Origin: Aromatoleum evansii
Lineage (GTDB): Bacteria; Pseudomonadota; Gammaproteobacteria; Burkholderiales; Rhodocyclaceae
Assembly (NCBI RefSeq): GCF_012910805.1
Contig: NZ_WTVK01000003.1
Coordinates: 62,001 to 126,000, forward strand
DNA length: 64,000 nucleotides
Direction: 5' to 3'
Shown here: in pieces, positions 52,388-62,124 of the stretch
How positions within the stretch are numbered: the stretch's first letter is position 1
Layout of the letters: every line of letters begins with the position of its first letter
Notes under the pieces: model-generated
The model's database searches: none
The model's input: the letters and a program-made list of their open reading frames with translations, nothing else
What the model was told of the DNA's origin: nothing
Translations under genes and position numbers: made by a program

Positions 52388-52410
52388 CGTTTGCACGCTT
52401 GGAAAACAAG

Positions 52411-52431
52411 AAGGGGGCTCGCGCCCCCCTT
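52411..52431. terminator. Terminator between convergent operons
   Basis: AAGGGGGC and a GCCCCCCTT arm pair across a 4-base loop, with one unpaired C, between the REP-like element and the stop codon of the minus-strand binding-protein gene. It probably ends transcription from one or both operons. Confidence 0.6.
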
Positions 52432-52455
52432 GCTCGTCCCGAAAGGTCGGGTGCC

Positions 52456-53631
52456 TTACATGCGGCAGCCGCGCGCCGGATCGGCGAGGGCTTTCTCTGC
52501 GACGCCGACGAGCTTGTTGTCACGGCCTTCGGCCTTGCGCAGGTAGATGTCCTGCACCGGGTTGTGCGCCTTCGACAGCGTGAACGCGCCGCGCGGGCTG
52601 TCGATCTTCGCCGCTTCCATCGCCTTGATCATCGCCGGCTGCTCTAGCTTGCCGCCCTTCACCGCATCCAGGCCCACGCGCAGCAGCTGGGCGGCGTCGT
52701 AGCCCTGCACCGCATACACGTCGGGCTGCATCTTGTAGCTCGTCGCGTACTTGGTGCGGAAGGCCGTGTCCTTCGCGTTGGTCAGGCCGTCGGCGTAATG
52801 CAGCGTCGTCAGCAGTCCTTCGCCCGCGCCGCCCATCGCATCGAGCGTGCCGTCGGTGAGGAAGCCCGATGCGTACAAGGGGATCGTTTTCTTCAGGCCC
52901 GCCGCATCGTAGTCCCTCACGAACTTGGCGGCTCCGCCGCCGGCGAAGAACACGAACACGGCGTCGGGCTTGAGGTTGGCGATCTCGGTGAGGTAGGCCT
53001 GGAATTCGACGTTCGGGAAAGGCAGGTAGAGTTCCTTTGCGATCTTGCCGCCCGCCTTCTCGAAGGCCTCCTTGAAGCCGCCGACGGCCTGTTCGCCGGC
53101 CGCGTACTTCCACGTCAGCGTGACGACGTTCTTGTGTCCGCGCTCGGCCGCGACCTTGCCCATGCCGTACGCGGGCTGCCAATTCGTGAACGAGGTGCGG
53201 AACACGTTCGGCGCACACAGCGGCCCGGTGAGCTCGTCGGCACCGGCGTTGGGGACGATCAGGAGCGTCTTGGTGTCGCGCGCGACCTTGGCCATCGCCA
53301 GCGCCACGCCCGAGTGCACGGTGCCGACCAGCACGTCGACGTTGTCGCGCTTGACGAGCTTGGAGGCGTTCTCGGTCGCCTTGGCCGGATCGGATTCGTC
53401 ATCGACGACGAAATACTCGACCTCGCGCCCCCCGAGCGTTCCGCCCTGCTCCGCGACGTACTGCTTGAAGCCGTTGGTGATCGCGGTGCCGAGCGCGGCA
53501 TAGGTTCCCGTGTAGGGCAGCATCAGCCCGACCTTGACCTTCTCGGCCGCCTGCGCCGCACCGAGCGTCAGCGTGCCGAGCGCTACGGCGGCAATGCTGC
53601 GGACCACTTTGGCTCCCTTCTTCCTGGTCAT
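52456..53631 (-). CDS. ABC transporter substrate-binding protein of the aminobenzoate operon
   Basis: This 391-residue protein has a signal peptide (VRSIAAVALGTLTLGAAQAA) and a type I periplasmic binding fold: KVKVGLMLPYTGTYAALGTA, DVLVGTVHSGVALAMAKVAR, NAGADELTGPLCAPNVFRTS. The two cysteines (PLCAP and GCRM at the C-terminus) may form a disulfide. A GGAGGAGA site precedes the start. It follows the 2-aminobenzoate-CoA ligase gene by 85 bases on the same strand, so it may bind aminobenzoate or a related acid. No matching permease genes are present. Confidence 0.9.
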   Translation of the reverse strand: MTRKKGAKVVRSIAAVALGTLTLGAAQAAEKVKVGLMLPYTGTYAALGTAITNGFKQYVAEQGGTLGGREVEYFVVDDESDPAKATENASKLVKRDNVDVLVGTVHSGVALAMAKVARDTKTLLIVPNAGADELTGPLCAPNVFRTSFTNWQPAYGMGKVAAERGHKNVVTLTWKYAAGEQAVGGFKEAFEKAGGKIAKELYLPFPNVEFQAYLTEIANLKPDAVFVFFAGGGAAKFVRDYDAAGLKKTIPLYASGFLTDGTLDAMGGAGEGLLTTLHYADGLTNAKDTAFRTKYATSYKMQPDVYAVQGYDAAQLLRVGLDAVKGGKLEQPAMIKAMEAAKIDSPRGAFTLSKAHNPVQDIYLRKAEGRDNKLVGVAEKALADPARGCRM

Positions 53632-53716
53632 TCTCGTCTCCTCCAGTCTTTTAATGTGTTCGCGTCAAACTGCTATTGCGGACAGCTATGATTTTCTCAT
53701 CCGGCGATTGCCGGTA

Positions 53717-55345
53717 TCAGGGTTTCCCCTCGCGCAGCCGGAAACGCTGCAGTTTTCCGGTCTCGGTGCGCGGCAGCGAATCGCGGAATTCGATCGCACG
53801 CGGATATTTGTACGGCGCGATCGTGCGCTTGACGAAGTCCTGCAACTCGCGCACGAGCAACTCCCCCGCCCCGTGGCCGGGACGCGGCACGACGAAGGCC
53901 TTGACGATCTGCCCGCGCTCCTCGTCCGGCACGCCGATGACCGCGCACTCCGCGACCGCCGGATGCTGCATCAACGCATCCTCCACTTCCGGCGCGCCGA
54001 TGTTGTAGCCGGCCGACACGATCATGTCGTCGAGCCGCGACTGGTAGTGGAAATAGCCGTCGGCATCCATGTAGTACGCGTCGCCGGTGTAGTTCCAGCC
54101 GTCGCCGACGTAGTTGCGCTGGCGCGAGTCGTCGAGGTAGCGGCAGCCGGTCGGCCCTTTCACGGCGAGCCGGCCGACAGTGCCGGCGGGCACTTCACGC
54201 CCTTCGTCGTCGACGATGCGGGCGCGGTAACCCGGCACGACGGTGCCGGTCGCGCCGGGGCGGGCGTGCTCCTCGTCGGCGGAGATGAAGATGTGGAACA
54301 TCTCGGTCGCGCCGATGCCGTCGATGATCTCGATGCCCGTCGCATCCTTCCACAGCGCCCGTGTCGCCGCCGGCAGCACTTCGCCCGCCGACACGCACTT
54401 CACCAGCGGTCCGCCCAGGGGTGCACCGAGCCGGCGTTCGCGGGCGCCCTCGGCCATCGCGCGATACGAGGTCGGCGCGGTGAAGAGGATCGTCGCGCCG
54501 AACTCGCCGATCGCGTCGAGGAGTTTCGGGGGGGAAGCCTGTTCGAGCAGCACCGTCGATGCGCCCACGCTCATCGGGAACAGCAGCATGCCGCCCAGTC
54601 CGAACGTGAACGCGAGCGGCGGGCTGCCGATGAAGACGTCGTCCGGCTGCGGCCGCAAAACGTGCGGCGGCCAGCAGCGGCAAGCCGCGATGACGTCGCG
54701 GTGGAAATGCATCGTCGCCTTCGGCTGTCCCGTGGTGCCCGACGTGAACGCGAGGATGCAGGTGTCGTCGGAGGCGGTCGCGACGTTGTCGAACTCGCCG
54801 GACTGGCGCGCCATCGCCGCTTCGAGGCCCGCGCCGGCCGGGTCGCCGAAGGAGACCACGTGCGCGACGGACGGACGCGTCGCCACCGCCTCGTCGAGCT
54901 CGCCGCGCAGGGCGTGCGCGCACAGCGCATGCGTGATGCGGCCCTTGTCGAGGATCTGGCCGAGCTCCTTCGCGCGCAGCAGCGGCATCGTAGCGACCGC
55001 GATCGCGCCGGCCTTCATGATCGCGAACCAGCAGGCGGCCAACATGGGGCTGTTCGGCCCGCGCAACAGGACGCGATTGCCCGGTACGACGCCGAGCTCA
55101 TGCACGAGCACGTTGGCGATGCGGTTCGCGTGCCCGAGCAGGTCGCGGTAAGTCCAGCGCAGGCCGCCGGGGGCACGCAGGCAGACGCGCTCGCCCTCGC
55201 CGCCGAGCACGCGGCGGTCGAGCAGCTCGACGGCACAGTTCATCAGGGGGGGAAACTGCAGCGACGGCAGCTCGAAGAGGAATTCCGGCTGCTGCTCGGG
55301 CGGCGGCAGGCGGTCGCGGGCGAAGGTATCGACGTGACTCGTCAC
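53717..55345 (-). CDS. abmG: 2-aminobenzoate-CoA ligase
   Basis: This 542-residue AMP-forming ligase is of the benzoate-CoA ligase type: LAFTSGTTGQPKATMHFHRD, TAPTSYRAMAEGAR, DGIGATEMFHIFIS and the C-terminal lysine in PRTETGKLQRF. It activates 2-aminobenzoate (anthranilate) to 2-aminobenzoyl-CoA, the substrate of the monooxygenase/reductase in the same operon. Translation starts at GTG (55345) after GGGGAG. The specificity for aminobenzoate rather than benzoate is inferred from the operon, which matches the aerobic cluster of Azoarcus evansii. Confidence 0.85.
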   Translation of the reverse strand: MTSHVDTFARDRLPPPEQQPEFLFELPSLQFPPLMNCAVELLDRRVLGGEGERVCLRAPGGLRWTYRDLLGHANRIANVLVHELGVVPGNRVLLRGPNSPMLAACWFAIMKAGAIAVATMPLLRAKELGQILDKGRITHALCAHALRGELDEAVATRPSVAHVVSFGDPAGAGLEAAMARQSGEFDNVATASDDTCILAFTSGTTGQPKATMHFHRDVIAACRCWPPHVLRPQPDDVFIGSPPLAFTFGLGGMLLFPMSVGASTVLLEQASPPKLLDAIGEFGATILFTAPTSYRAMAEGARERRLGAPLGGPLVKCVSAGEVLPAATRALWKDATGIEIIDGIGATEMFHIFISADEEHARPGATGTVVPGYRARIVDDEGREVPAGTVGRLAVKGPTGCRYLDDSRQRNYVGDGWNYTGDAYYMDADGYFHYQSRLDDMIVSAGYNIGAPEVEDALMQHPAVAECAVIGVPDEERGQIVKAFVVPRPGHGAGELLVRELQDFVKRTIAPYKYPRAIEFRDSLPRTETGKLQRFRLREGKP

Positions 55346-55404
55346 GATGGCATCTCCCCTGATGAGGTGAATTCAGGATGGTGGCGGATTCCGGCCACGC
55401 TGCG

Positions 55405-55422
55405 CCCCCCCATGAGGGGGAG
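55405..55422. repeat. Intergenic 18-base hairpin repeat, copy 1
   Basis: CCCCCCCATGAGGGGGAG forms a short hairpin between abmG and the MarR gene. A second copy differing at one base is at 61972-61989, so the two lie at either side of most of the operon. The last part (GGGGAGAAACG) is also found at 37380-37390 before the indoleacetate-CoA ligase. Confidence 0.7.
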
Positions 55423-55529
55423 AAACGCGGGCGCCGGATCGGTGTCGGCGCAGCCGGGCCGTCGCAAGCGGTGCGCTGCGCCGCTTCGCTTGCGCTGTCG
55501 CGGCAGGGCAGTCGCGGCCGCGCGAGGCC

Positions 55530-56015
55530 TCAGTCGGAGATCGTCGAGAGATGCGCCTTCAGCCGATCGAGCAGCTTCAGCATCTGCCGCTTCTCGGCAT
55601 GGTCGAGCCCCGCCAGCAGGCCGACGACCCATTGCTCGTGCTCGCGCGCCATCCGGTCGAACTGGCGCTGGCCCTCGGCTGTCAGCATCACCGTGAAGGA
55701 GCGCCGATCGCGCGGATCGTCGTGCCGCTCCACGAGGCCTTCCTCGGCCAGCTTGTCGGTCAGCCCGGTCACGTTGCCGCCGGTCACCATCAGCAGGCGC
55801 GACAGCTCGCTCATCTTCAGCCCTTCCGGATGACGGTCGAGCTGCGCCATCAGGTCGAAGCGCGGCAGCGTCGAGTCGAAGTTCGTCCGCAGCCGCGTGC
55901 GCAGCTGCGCCTCGACGAGGTTCGTGCAGGTCAGCAGCCGCAGCCAGACGCGCAGCGCCTCGTGCTCGGCGTCGCGTGCATCGGTCGAGGGGCGGGCGGT
56001 GGCGGACGTGGACAT
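55530..56015 (-). CDS. MarR family transcriptional regulator
   Basis: This 161-residue winged-helix protein has FDLMAQLDRHPEGLKMSELS, RLLMVTGGNVTGLTDKLAEE and the wing RHDDPRDRRSFTVMLTAEG. It lies within the aminobenzoate operon, downstream of the RidA gene and upstream of the CoA-ligase gene. The start MSTSATARP was chosen over an upstream in-frame ATG. In related clusters MarR proteins respond to aryl-CoA thioesters; that is a reasonable expectation here, not shown by the sequence. Confidence 0.9.
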   Translation of the reverse strand: MSTSATARPSTDARDAEHEALRVWLRLLTCTNLVEAQLRTRLRTNFDSTLPRFDLMAQLDRHPEGLKMSELSRLLMVTGGNVTGLTDKLAEEGLVERHDDPRDRRSFTVMLTAEGQRQFDRMAREHEQWVVGLLAGLDHAEKRQMLKLLDRLKAHLSTISD

Positions 56016-56077
56016 GCGGGCTCGGAGTCGGGGAAACAACGGGAAGGGGCCAGATCGGCAAAAATACTTTACTCATG

Positions 56078-56087
56078 AATTAATTCG
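56078..56087. promoter_or_regulatory. Palindrome GAATTAATTC upstream of the MarR gene
   Basis: A perfect 10-base palindrome in an AT-rich stretch (about 56063-56090) lies in the 101-base gap between the RidA and MarR genes. Its position 63-72 bases upstream of the MarR start fits an operator for autoregulation and an internal promoter. Confidence 0.45.
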
Positions 56088-56116
56088 GACTCAAGCAAAA
56101 TCGCCCCGTGCAGGGG

Positions 56117-56515
56117 TCAGTCCGGGATCACCGCAGTGACCTCGATCTCGACCTTCGCGGCATCCTCGACGAGGTCGGCGACCTGCACCGCGGTCATCGC
56201 CGGGAAGTTGCGCCCCATCACCTCGCGGTAAACCTGGCCGATCTCCTTCAGCCGGGCGACATATTCCTTCTTGTCGACGAGGTACCACGTCATGCGCGTG
56301 ACGTGCTCGGGTCCACCGCCTGCGCTGCGCACGACGTCGATGGCATTCTTCAGCGCGAGGAAGACCTGCTGCACGAGGTCGTCGCTCGGGAAGCGGCATT
56401 GCGCGTCCCAGCCGATCTGGCCGCCGACGAAGATCTGGCGTCCGCGCGCCTCGATGCCGTTCGAATAGCCCTTGGGCGCGGCCCAGCCCTCGGGCTGAAT
56501 CACCTTATGAACCAT
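56117..56515 (-). CDS. RidA family protein of the aminobenzoate operon
   Basis: This 132-residue protein of the RidA/YjgF family has [20 protein letters not shown] at the N-terminus, [19 protein letters not shown] and the C-terminal [20 protein letters not shown]. The substrate Arg of classical RidA (in the NxPAR motif) is not seen; this segment reads [13 protein letters not shown]. Enamine or imine hydrolysis is the family's reaction, and the 2-aminobenzoyl-CoA route produces an enamine-like intermediate after ring reduction. It overlaps the acyl-CoA dehydrogenase gene by 11 bases. Confidence 0.85.
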   Translation of the reverse strand: MVHKVIQPEGWAAPKGYSNGIEARGRQIFVGGQIGWDAQCRFPSDDLVQQVFLALKNAIDVVRSAGGGPEHVTRMTWYLVDKKEYVARLKEIGQVYREVMGRNFPAMTAVQVADLVEDAAKVEIEVTAVIPD

Positions 56516-57710
56516 GCTTGTCTCCTTCGGGGGATGCCTTTCTTGCCGCGGACGGCGCCGGCTGTTTCATGAGTTCGCGCGCGACGATGAGCTTCTGCAC
56601 CTCGGTCGCGCCCTCGTAGATGCGCAGCGCGCGGATCTCGCGGTACAGCGACTCGACCTTGACGCCGACCCTCACGCCCTGCCCGCCGTGCATCTGCACC
56701 GCGGCGTCGATGACACGCTGGGCGTTCTCGGTCGCGGTCATCTTCGCCATCGCCGCCTCGCGCGTCGTCGGGCGCTTGGCGACGTCGCGCTGCCACGCCG
56801 CGCGCGCCGTCAGCAAGGCGGCGGCATCGATGTCGGTCGCCATCTCGCCGAGCTTCGCCTGCGTGAGCTGGAAATCCGCGAGCGTGTGGCCGAACATCGC
56901 GCGGCCCTGCGCGTGCGTCAGCGCCTCGTCGAGCGCCCGGCGCGCGAAGCCGAGGGCGGCCGCGGCGACCGACGCGCGAAAGATGTCGAGCGTGCGCATC
57001 GCGATCTTGAAGCCTTCGCCCGAGGCGCCGAGGCGGTTTTCGGCCGGCACGCGCAGGCCGTTGAAGCGCAGCCTCGCGAGCGGGTGCGGCGCGATGACGT
57101 CGAGCCGCTCGGCCACCTCGAAGCCCGGCATGTCCGACGTCACGACGAAGGCCGACAGCCCGCGCGTGCCCGGGGCATCGCCGGTGCGCGCGAACACGCA
57201 ATAGACGTCGGCGATGCCGCCGTTCGAGATCCACGTCTTCTCGCCGTCGAGCACGTAGTGGTCGCCGTCGGCCCGCGCGGTCGTCGCGATCGCGGCGACG
57301 TCGGAGCCGGCCTCCGGCTCGGTCAGCGCGAAGGCTGCGATCCACTCGCCGGATGCGACCTTGGGCAGGACGCGACGCTGGAGTTCGGGCGAGCCCGCGA
57401 GCGTGATCGCGCCGGAGCCCAGCCCCTGCATCGCGAACGCGAAGTCGGCGAGCCCGTCGTGGTACGCGAGCGTCTCCCGCGCGACGCACAACGCCCGCGA
57501 ATCGAGTTCCGGCAGCGCACCGCCGAACGCCGCCGGCACGCAGTAGCGCAGGAAACCAGCGCGGCCGAGCGCAGCCACGAGGCGTCGGCACGCGGCGTCA
57601 GTGTCGTGATGGTCGATGGGGGGCATCGCGGCCGCCCAATCGAACATCGCGTCCGACAGCGCGCGGTGCTCGGGGCCGAAGAACGGCAGGTCGAGGAAGC
57701 TGCGGTCCAT
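56505..57710 (-). CDS. Acyl-CoA dehydrogenase of the aminobenzoate operon
   Basis: The 401-residue FAD enzyme contains [54 protein letters not shown] and the catalytic glutamate motif [14 protein letters not shown]. It should oxidise an acyl-CoA intermediate of the cleaved aminobenzoyl ring. Overlap with the RidA gene and a 4-base gap from the hydratase gene show co-translation. Unlike the dehydrogenase of the indoleacetate operon, the usual catalytic Glu is present. Confidence 0.88.
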   Translation of the reverse strand: MDRSFLDLPFFGPEHRALSDAMFDWAAAMPPIDHHDTDAACRRLVAALGRAGFLRYCVPAAFGGALPELDSRALCVARETLAYHDGLADFAFAMQGLGSGAITLAGSPELQRRVLPKVASGEWIAAFALTEPEAGSDVAAIATTARADGDHYVLDGEKTWISNGGIADVYCVFARTGDAPGTRGLSAFVVTSDMPGFEVAERLDVIAPHPLARLRFNGLRVPAENRLGASGEGFKIAMRTLDIFRASVAAAALGFARRALDEALTHAQGRAMFGHTLADFQLTQAKLGEMATDIDAAALLTARAAWQRDVAKRPTTREAAMAKMTATENAQRVIDAAVQMHGGQGVRVGVKVESLYREIRALRIYEGATEVQKLIVARELMKQPAPSAARKASPEGDKHGS

Positions 57711-57714
57711 GGTT

Positions 57715-58560
57715 TCAGCAGCCTTGGAACTTCGGCTTTTCCTTTGCCGCGAACGCCTGGAACGCGCGCCCGAAGTCGCCGGTCACCATGCAGATCGCCT
57801 GGGCCTGGGCCTCGGACTCGATCATCTCCTCGATGCCCATCGCCCATTCCTGGTTCAGCATGGTCTTGGTCATCGTGTGCGCGAACCACGGGCCGTCGGC
57901 GAGGGTTTTCGCGAGGGTCTGGGCCTTGCCGAGCAATTCGGCGGGCGCATGCACGGCGCTGAAGAAGCCGCAGGCAAGCGCCTCGTCGGCGCCCATCGCG
58001 CGCCCGGTCATCAGCAGATCGGTCGCCTTGCCTTGCCCCACGACGCGCGGAAGCAGCCCGCAGGCGCCCATGTCGGCGCCGGCGAGCCCGACGCGCGTGA
58101 AGAGATACGCGGTCTTCGCTTCCGCCGTGCCGAGGCGGAAATCGGCCGCGAGGGCGACCATTGCCCCGGCACCGGCGCAGATGCCGTCGATCGCCGCGAT
58201 GATCGGCTGCGGCGCGCGACGCATCGCCTTGACGAGATCACCGGTCATGCGCGTGAAGGCGAGCAGTTCGGGCATCGACATCTTGGTCAGCGGCTCGATG
58301 ATCTCGAACACGTCGCCGCCGGAGCAGAAGTTGCCGCCGGCGCCCTGGATCACGACCGTGCGCACGTCGCTCGCATACGCGAGGCCGCGGAACAGGTCGC
58401 GCAGTTCGGCATACGAGTCGAAGGTGAGGGGATTCTTCTTTTCGGGGCGGTTCAGCGTGATCGTCGCGACGCGCCCGTCGTCGGAACATTCCCAGCGGAA
58501 ATGACGCGCCACATAGTCCTTGAAGGGGTGCTTGTGGTCCTGCATCGACAATTCGGCCAT
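57715..58560 (-). CDS. Enoyl-CoA hydratase/isomerase of the aminobenzoate operon
   Basis: This 281-residue crotonase-fold protein has [20 protein letters not shown], the oxyanion hole motif [16 protein letters not shown] and [20 protein letters not shown]. It would hydrate or hydrolytically open a ring intermediate in 2-aminobenzoyl-CoA degradation. A second ATG five codons in (MQDHKHP) is an alternative start. It lies 4 bases before the dehydrogenase gene. Confidence 0.88.
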   Translation of the reverse strand: MAELSMQDHKHPFKDYVARHFRWECSDDGRVATITLNRPEKKNPLTFDSYAELRDLFRGLAYASDVRTVVIQGAGGNFCSGGDVFEIIEPLTKMSMPELLAFTRMTGDLVKAMRRAPQPIIAAIDGICAGAGAMVALAADFRLGTAEAKTAYLFTRVGLAGADMGACGLLPRVVGQGKATDLLMTGRAMGADEALACGFFSAVHAPAELLGKAQTLAKTLADGPWFAHTMTKTMLNQEWAMGIEEMIESEAQAQAICMVTGDFGRAFQAFAAKEKPKFQGC

Positions 58561-58630
58561 CTCACTCTCCTTTGGTGAACCCGCGCGGGGTCTGGGCGCG
58601 CGGAAAATTCGTGTACGGGTGGGCGGCTTG

Positions 58631-59443
58631 TCAGCCGCACATCACTTCGCCGCCGGCGACCGCGATCGATTGCCCGTGGATCGCGTCGCTCGACGGCAAG
58701 CACAGCCAGCCGACGGTCGCCGCGACGTCCTCGGGCTGCACCAGCCGGCCCTGCGGGTTGCGTGCCGCGAGCGCTGCCTTCGCGTCGTCGGTGCTGCGGC
58801 CGGTCTTCGCGACGATGTTGTCGACGGCGCCTTCGATCAGCGGGGTGTCGGTATAGCCGGGGCATACCGCGTTGACGGTGATCCCCTGCTTCGCGACTTC
58901 CAGCGCGAGCGCGCGCGTGAGGCCGACGACGCCGTGCTTGGCGGCGCAATACGCCGCGACGTAGGCGTAGCCGACGAGGCCGGCGGTGCTCGCGACATTC
59001 ACGATGCGCCCCCAACCCGCGGCCTGCATGCCGGCCAGCACCGCGTGCGTGCAGTGGTAGGTGCCGGTGAGATTCACGGCGAGCATCTCGCTCCACAGCT
59101 CGGGATCGGTGCGGCCGAACGGCGCGCTTTTCGCCGCGCCGGCATTATTCACGAGGATCGCGATCGGCCCGCGCGCGGCCACGGCGGCGTCGAAGGCGGC
59201 ACGCACGGCGGCGAAGTCGGTGATGTCGGCGACCGCAAGGCCATGGCCGTCGCCTTCGAGTTCCGCGCAGGTCGCCTCGAGCGCTGCACCGCGCCGGCCG
59301 ACGAGCGTCAGCGTCGCACCGAGCCGCGCGAGCTCGAGCGCGCAGGCGCGGCCGATGCCACTGCCGGCACCGGTGACGAGCGCATGCCGGCCCGCGAGCG
59401 GCGCGGCGGTCCTTTCTCTCTTCGGATCGAGGGTGGTTGTCAT
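58631..59443 (-). CDS. Short-chain dehydrogenase/reductase of the aminobenzoate operon
   Basis: The 270-residue SDR has the NAD(P) motif [16 protein letters not shown], the NNAG motif, and the catalytic Ser and YCAAK (Tyr-x-x-x-Lys) in [20 protein letters not shown] and K. It resembles 3-hydroxybutyryl- and other beta-hydroxyacyl-CoA dehydrogenases, and is probably the beta-hydroxyacyl-CoA dehydrogenase of the lower aminobenzoate pathway. It follows the monooxygenase/reductase gene by 16 bases. Confidence 0.88.
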   Translation of the reverse strand: MTTTLDPKRERTAAPLAGRHALVTGAGSGIGRACALELARLGATLTLVGRRGAALEATCAELEGDGHGLAVADITDFAAVRAAFDAAVAARGPIAILVNNAGAAKSAPFGRTDPELWSEMLAVNLTGTYHCTHAVLAGMQAAGWGRIVNVASTAGLVGYAYVAAYCAAKHGVVGLTRALALEVAKQGITVNAVCPGYTDTPLIEGAVDNIVAKTGRSTDDAKAALAARNPQGRLVQPEDVAATVGWLCLPSSDAIHGQSIAVAGGEVMCG

Positions 59444-59459
59444 CGTGGTAGTTCCCGGA

Positions 59460-61781
59460 TCACTTGCCCGCTACCGCCGCGGCGGCGCGCTGCAGGTTGG
59501 TCTCGTACTGGCCGCGGGCGGAGCGGTACTGCTTCGGCCACGCAACCTCGCCGAACCCGATCTTCGCCGCTTCGTGCAGCGTCCACGCCGGGTCCGCCAA
59601 GTGCGGCCGCGCGATGGCGCACAGGTCCGCGCGGCCCGCGGCGATGATGCTGTTGGCGTGGTCGGCCTCGGAGATCGCACCCACCGCGAGCGTCGGGATG
59701 CCGACCTCGTTGCGGATGCGGTCGGCGAACGGCGTCTGGTACATGCGGCCGTACACCGGCTGGTCGCCCTTCCACACCTGGCCCGACGAGCAGTCGATGA
59801 TGTCGGCGCCGGCCTCCTTGAAGAGGCGCGCGATCGCGACGGCGTCGTCGGCAGTATTACCCCCCGGGAACCAGTCGTGGCACGACAGGCGCACCGACAT
59901 CGGGCGGTTCGTCGGCCACATCGCACGCATCGCCTTGAACACTTCAAGCGGGAAGCGCGCGCGGTTCTCCAGATCGCCGCCGAACTCGTCGGTGCGGCGG
60001 TTGGTCAGCGGCGACAGGAAGCTCGACAGCAGGTAGCCGTGCGCGCAGTGCAGCTCCAGGATGTCGAAGCCGGCCTCGGCCGCCATCCGCGTGGCGCGCA
60101 CGAAGTCGTTGCGCACGCGCTCCATGTCGTCGCGCGTCATCGCACGCGGCACCTGCGAGTGTGGCAGGTAGGGCAGCGGCGAGGCAGAGATCAGCTCCCA
60201 CGCGCCCGCTTCGAGCGGCTCGTCGATGCCTTCCCACGCGAGCTTCGTCGCGCCCTTGCGGCCCGCATGGCCGAGCTGCATGCCGATCTTCGCATCCGAA
60301 TTGCCATGCACGAAATCGACGATGCGCTTCCACGCATTCACGTGCTCAGGCTTGTACATGCCGGCACATCCCGGCGTGATGCGCGCATCGGGCGACACGC
60401 AGGTCATCTCGGTATACAGGAGCCCCGCGCCGCCCAACGCGCGCGAGCCGAAATGCACGAGGTGGAAGTCGGTCGGCGCGCCGTCCTCGGCCGAGTACAT
60501 CGCCATCGGCGACATCACGATGCGGTTCGCGAGCGTCAGGCCCCGCAACTTGAACGGCGTGAACATCGGCGGAGGGGGCGTTTCGTCGTCGCGCACCGTC
60601 ATGCCGGCCTTGCGCGCGAGCCAGCGCTCGTAGCCTTCGAGCCAACCCGCGTCGCGCAGCCGCAGGTTCTCGTGCGAGATGCGCTGCGAGCGCGTCAGCA
60701 TCGAGTACATGAACTGCTCCGGTTCGAGCGTGTCGCAGTAGCGCGCGCCGCACACCTCGAACCATTCCATCGCGTTCCACGCGGCGTTCTGCAGCCGCAG
60801 CACGTCTATGTTGCGGGCCGCCTGATAGCGCTCCAGCACCGCGGGGATGTGCTCGCGCGTGTCGCCCTCGTCGCGGAAAAGCCGCGTCAGCTCGATCGCG
60901 TCCTCGAGCGCGAGCTTGGTGCCCGAGCCGATCGCGAAATGCGCGGTATGCACGGCGTCGCCCATCAGCACGACGTGGCTCTTGCCGTTGTAGTGGTGCC
61001 ACTGCTCGCACTTCACGCGCTGGAAGTTGAGCCATGCCGAGCCGCGCAGATGGCGCGAGTTGGTCATCAGGCGGTGGCCGTCGAGGTGCTTGCCGAAGAG
61101 CTGTTCGCAGAACGCGATCGACTGCTCCTGGTCGGCGGTGTCGAGGCCGTGCGCCTTCCACACGTGCTCGGGGCATTCGACGATGAAGGTCGTCGTCTTG
61201 TCGTCGAACTTGTAGATGTGGGCCTGGAACCAGCCATGCTCGGTCTTCTCGAAGAAGAACGTGAAGGCGTCGAAGAGTTTGGTCGTGCCGAGCCAGATGT
61301 AGCGGTTGGGCCGCGTGACGATGTCGGGCTTGAACACCTCCGCGTACTTGTTGCGGATGCGCGAGTTGATGCCGTCGGAGGCGATGACCAGATCGGCGTC
61401 AGGAAACTCCGCGTCCGACTCGACCTCACGATCGAACACCAGCTCGACGCCCAGTTCCTCGCAGCGCGCCTGCAGGATGTTGAGCATCATCTTGCGGCCA
61501 ATGCCGACGAAGCCGTGGCCGCCGCTGCGGATCGTGCGCCCCTTGAAATGGAGCTCGATGTCGTCCCAGTGGTTGAACGCCACCTGGATCGCATCGGCCG
61601 TCTCGGAGTCCCACTCGCGCATGTTGTCCATCGTCGCGTCCGAGAACACCACGCCCCAGCCGAAGGTGTCGTAGGGGCGGTTCCTCTCGATCACGCGGAT
61701 CTCGTGCGCCGGGTTCAGCTTCTTCATCAGGATCGCGAAATACAGCCCCGCGGGCCCGCCACCGATACAGACGATACGCAT
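59460..61781 (-). CDS. abmA: 2-aminobenzoyl-CoA (anthraniloyl-CoA) monooxygenase/reductase
   Basis: This 773-residue two-domain enzyme has an N-terminal flavoprotein hydroxylase of the salicylate hydroxylase type (residues 1-390: FAD motif [20 protein letters not shown] and [20 protein letters not shown]). Its C-terminal half is an old-yellow-enzyme domain (about 410-773: [30 protein letters not shown]). The fusion hydroxylates and reduces the ring of 2-aminobenzoyl-CoA with O2 and NADH, as in Azoarcus evansii. Salicylyl-CoA 5-hydroxylase is a relative; the operon, especially the aminobenzoate ligase, favours the aminobenzoyl enzyme. First gene of its operon. Confidence 0.88.
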   Translation of the reverse strand: MRIVCIGGGPAGLYFAILMKKLNPAHEIRVIERNRPYDTFGWGVVFSDATMDNMREWDSETADAIQVAFNHWDDIELHFKGRTIRSGGHGFVGIGRKMMLNILQARCEELGVELVFDREVESDAEFPDADLVIASDGINSRIRNKYAEVFKPDIVTRPNRYIWLGTTKLFDAFTFFFEKTEHGWFQAHIYKFDDKTTTFIVECPEHVWKAHGLDTADQEQSIAFCEQLFGKHLDGHRLMTNSRHLRGSAWLNFQRVKCEQWHHYNGKSHVVLMGDAVHTAHFAIGSGTKLALEDAIELTRLFRDEGDTREHIPAVLERYQAARNIDVLRLQNAAWNAMEWFEVCGARYCDTLEPEQFMYSMLTRSQRISHENLRLRDAGWLEGYERWLARKAGMTVRDDETPPPPMFTPFKLRGLTLANRIVMSPMAMYSAEDGAPTDFHLVHFGSRALGGAGLLYTEMTCVSPDARITPGCAGMYKPEHVNAWKRIVDFVHGNSDAKIGMQLGHAGRKGATKLAWEGIDEPLEAGAWELISASPLPYLPHSQVPRAMTRDDMERVRNDFVRATRMAAEAGFDILELHCAHGYLLSSFLSPLTNRRTDEFGGDLENRARFPLEVFKAMRAMWPTNRPMSVRLSCHDWFPGGNTADDAVAIARLFKEAGADIIDCSSGQVWKGDQPVYGRMYQTPFADRIRNEVGIPTLAVGAISEADHANSIIAAGRADLCAIARPHLADPAWTLHEAAKIGFGEVAWPKQYRSARGQYETNLQRAAAAVAGK

Positions 61782-61857
61782 CTCAGGTCTCCTCCATCTG
61801 GACGCCCGGCTTCACCCCCGGGCGTCGTGTCGCTCTATTTTAGTCGCGAACATTTCA

Positions 61858-61872
61858 TACTTAAAGTACTTA
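61858..61872. promoter_or_regulatory. TACTTA direct repeat/AAGTACTT palindrome upstream of abmA
   Basis: Two TACTTA hexamers separated by AAG include the palindrome AAGTACTT, 77-91 bases upstream of the abmA start. Its AT-rich symmetry and position suggest a regulator site, perhaps for the MarR protein encoded in the operon. This is inference. Confidence 0.4.
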
Positions 61873-61971
61873 GTCAAACGCCGGCGCAGTGCGCACCCGA
61901 AGGCTTCGGATCGTCGGGGCTGCGAACTGCTCCGCGTTGGGTGTATTACCCCACATCTGCCGACGCTTTGA

Positions 61972-61989
61972 CCCCCCCATGTGGGGGAG
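61972..61989. repeat. Intergenic 18-base hairpin repeat, copy 2
   Basis: CCCCCCCATGTGGGGGAG differs at one base from the copy at 55405-55422. It forms a short hairpin in the region between abmA and the TRAP genes. Confidence 0.7.
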
Positions 61990-62124
61990 GTGCGGTGCGT
62001 CGCGAACACGCACTATTCCCCGACGCCCTGCGGTGACGGCTGCTGCACCGCAGAAATAAAACTTCGTGACTGAATATTTTAAGCCTGATATATCTTCGCT
62101 CCACTCTACTCGCGGGAGTTCGGC

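Larger units (their letters stand above)
61782..62124. other. Divergent regulatory region between abmA and the TRAP transporter
   Basis: This 343-base non-coding stretch must hold promoters for both directions. AT-rich elements occur at 61830-61872, near the abmA side, and at 62055-62100, near the TRAP side. The first contains direct repeats TACTTA (61858-61863 and 61867-61872) three bases apart, with AAGTACTT as a palindrome at 61864-61871. No gene was seen. Confidence 0.6.

Noticed and set aside
59061-62036. Open frame of 991 codons on the plus strand
   Set aside because: It runs antisense to the aminobenzoate operon, spans several convincing genes and has an Arg/His-rich, non-protein-like composition typical of GC-rich antisense frames.
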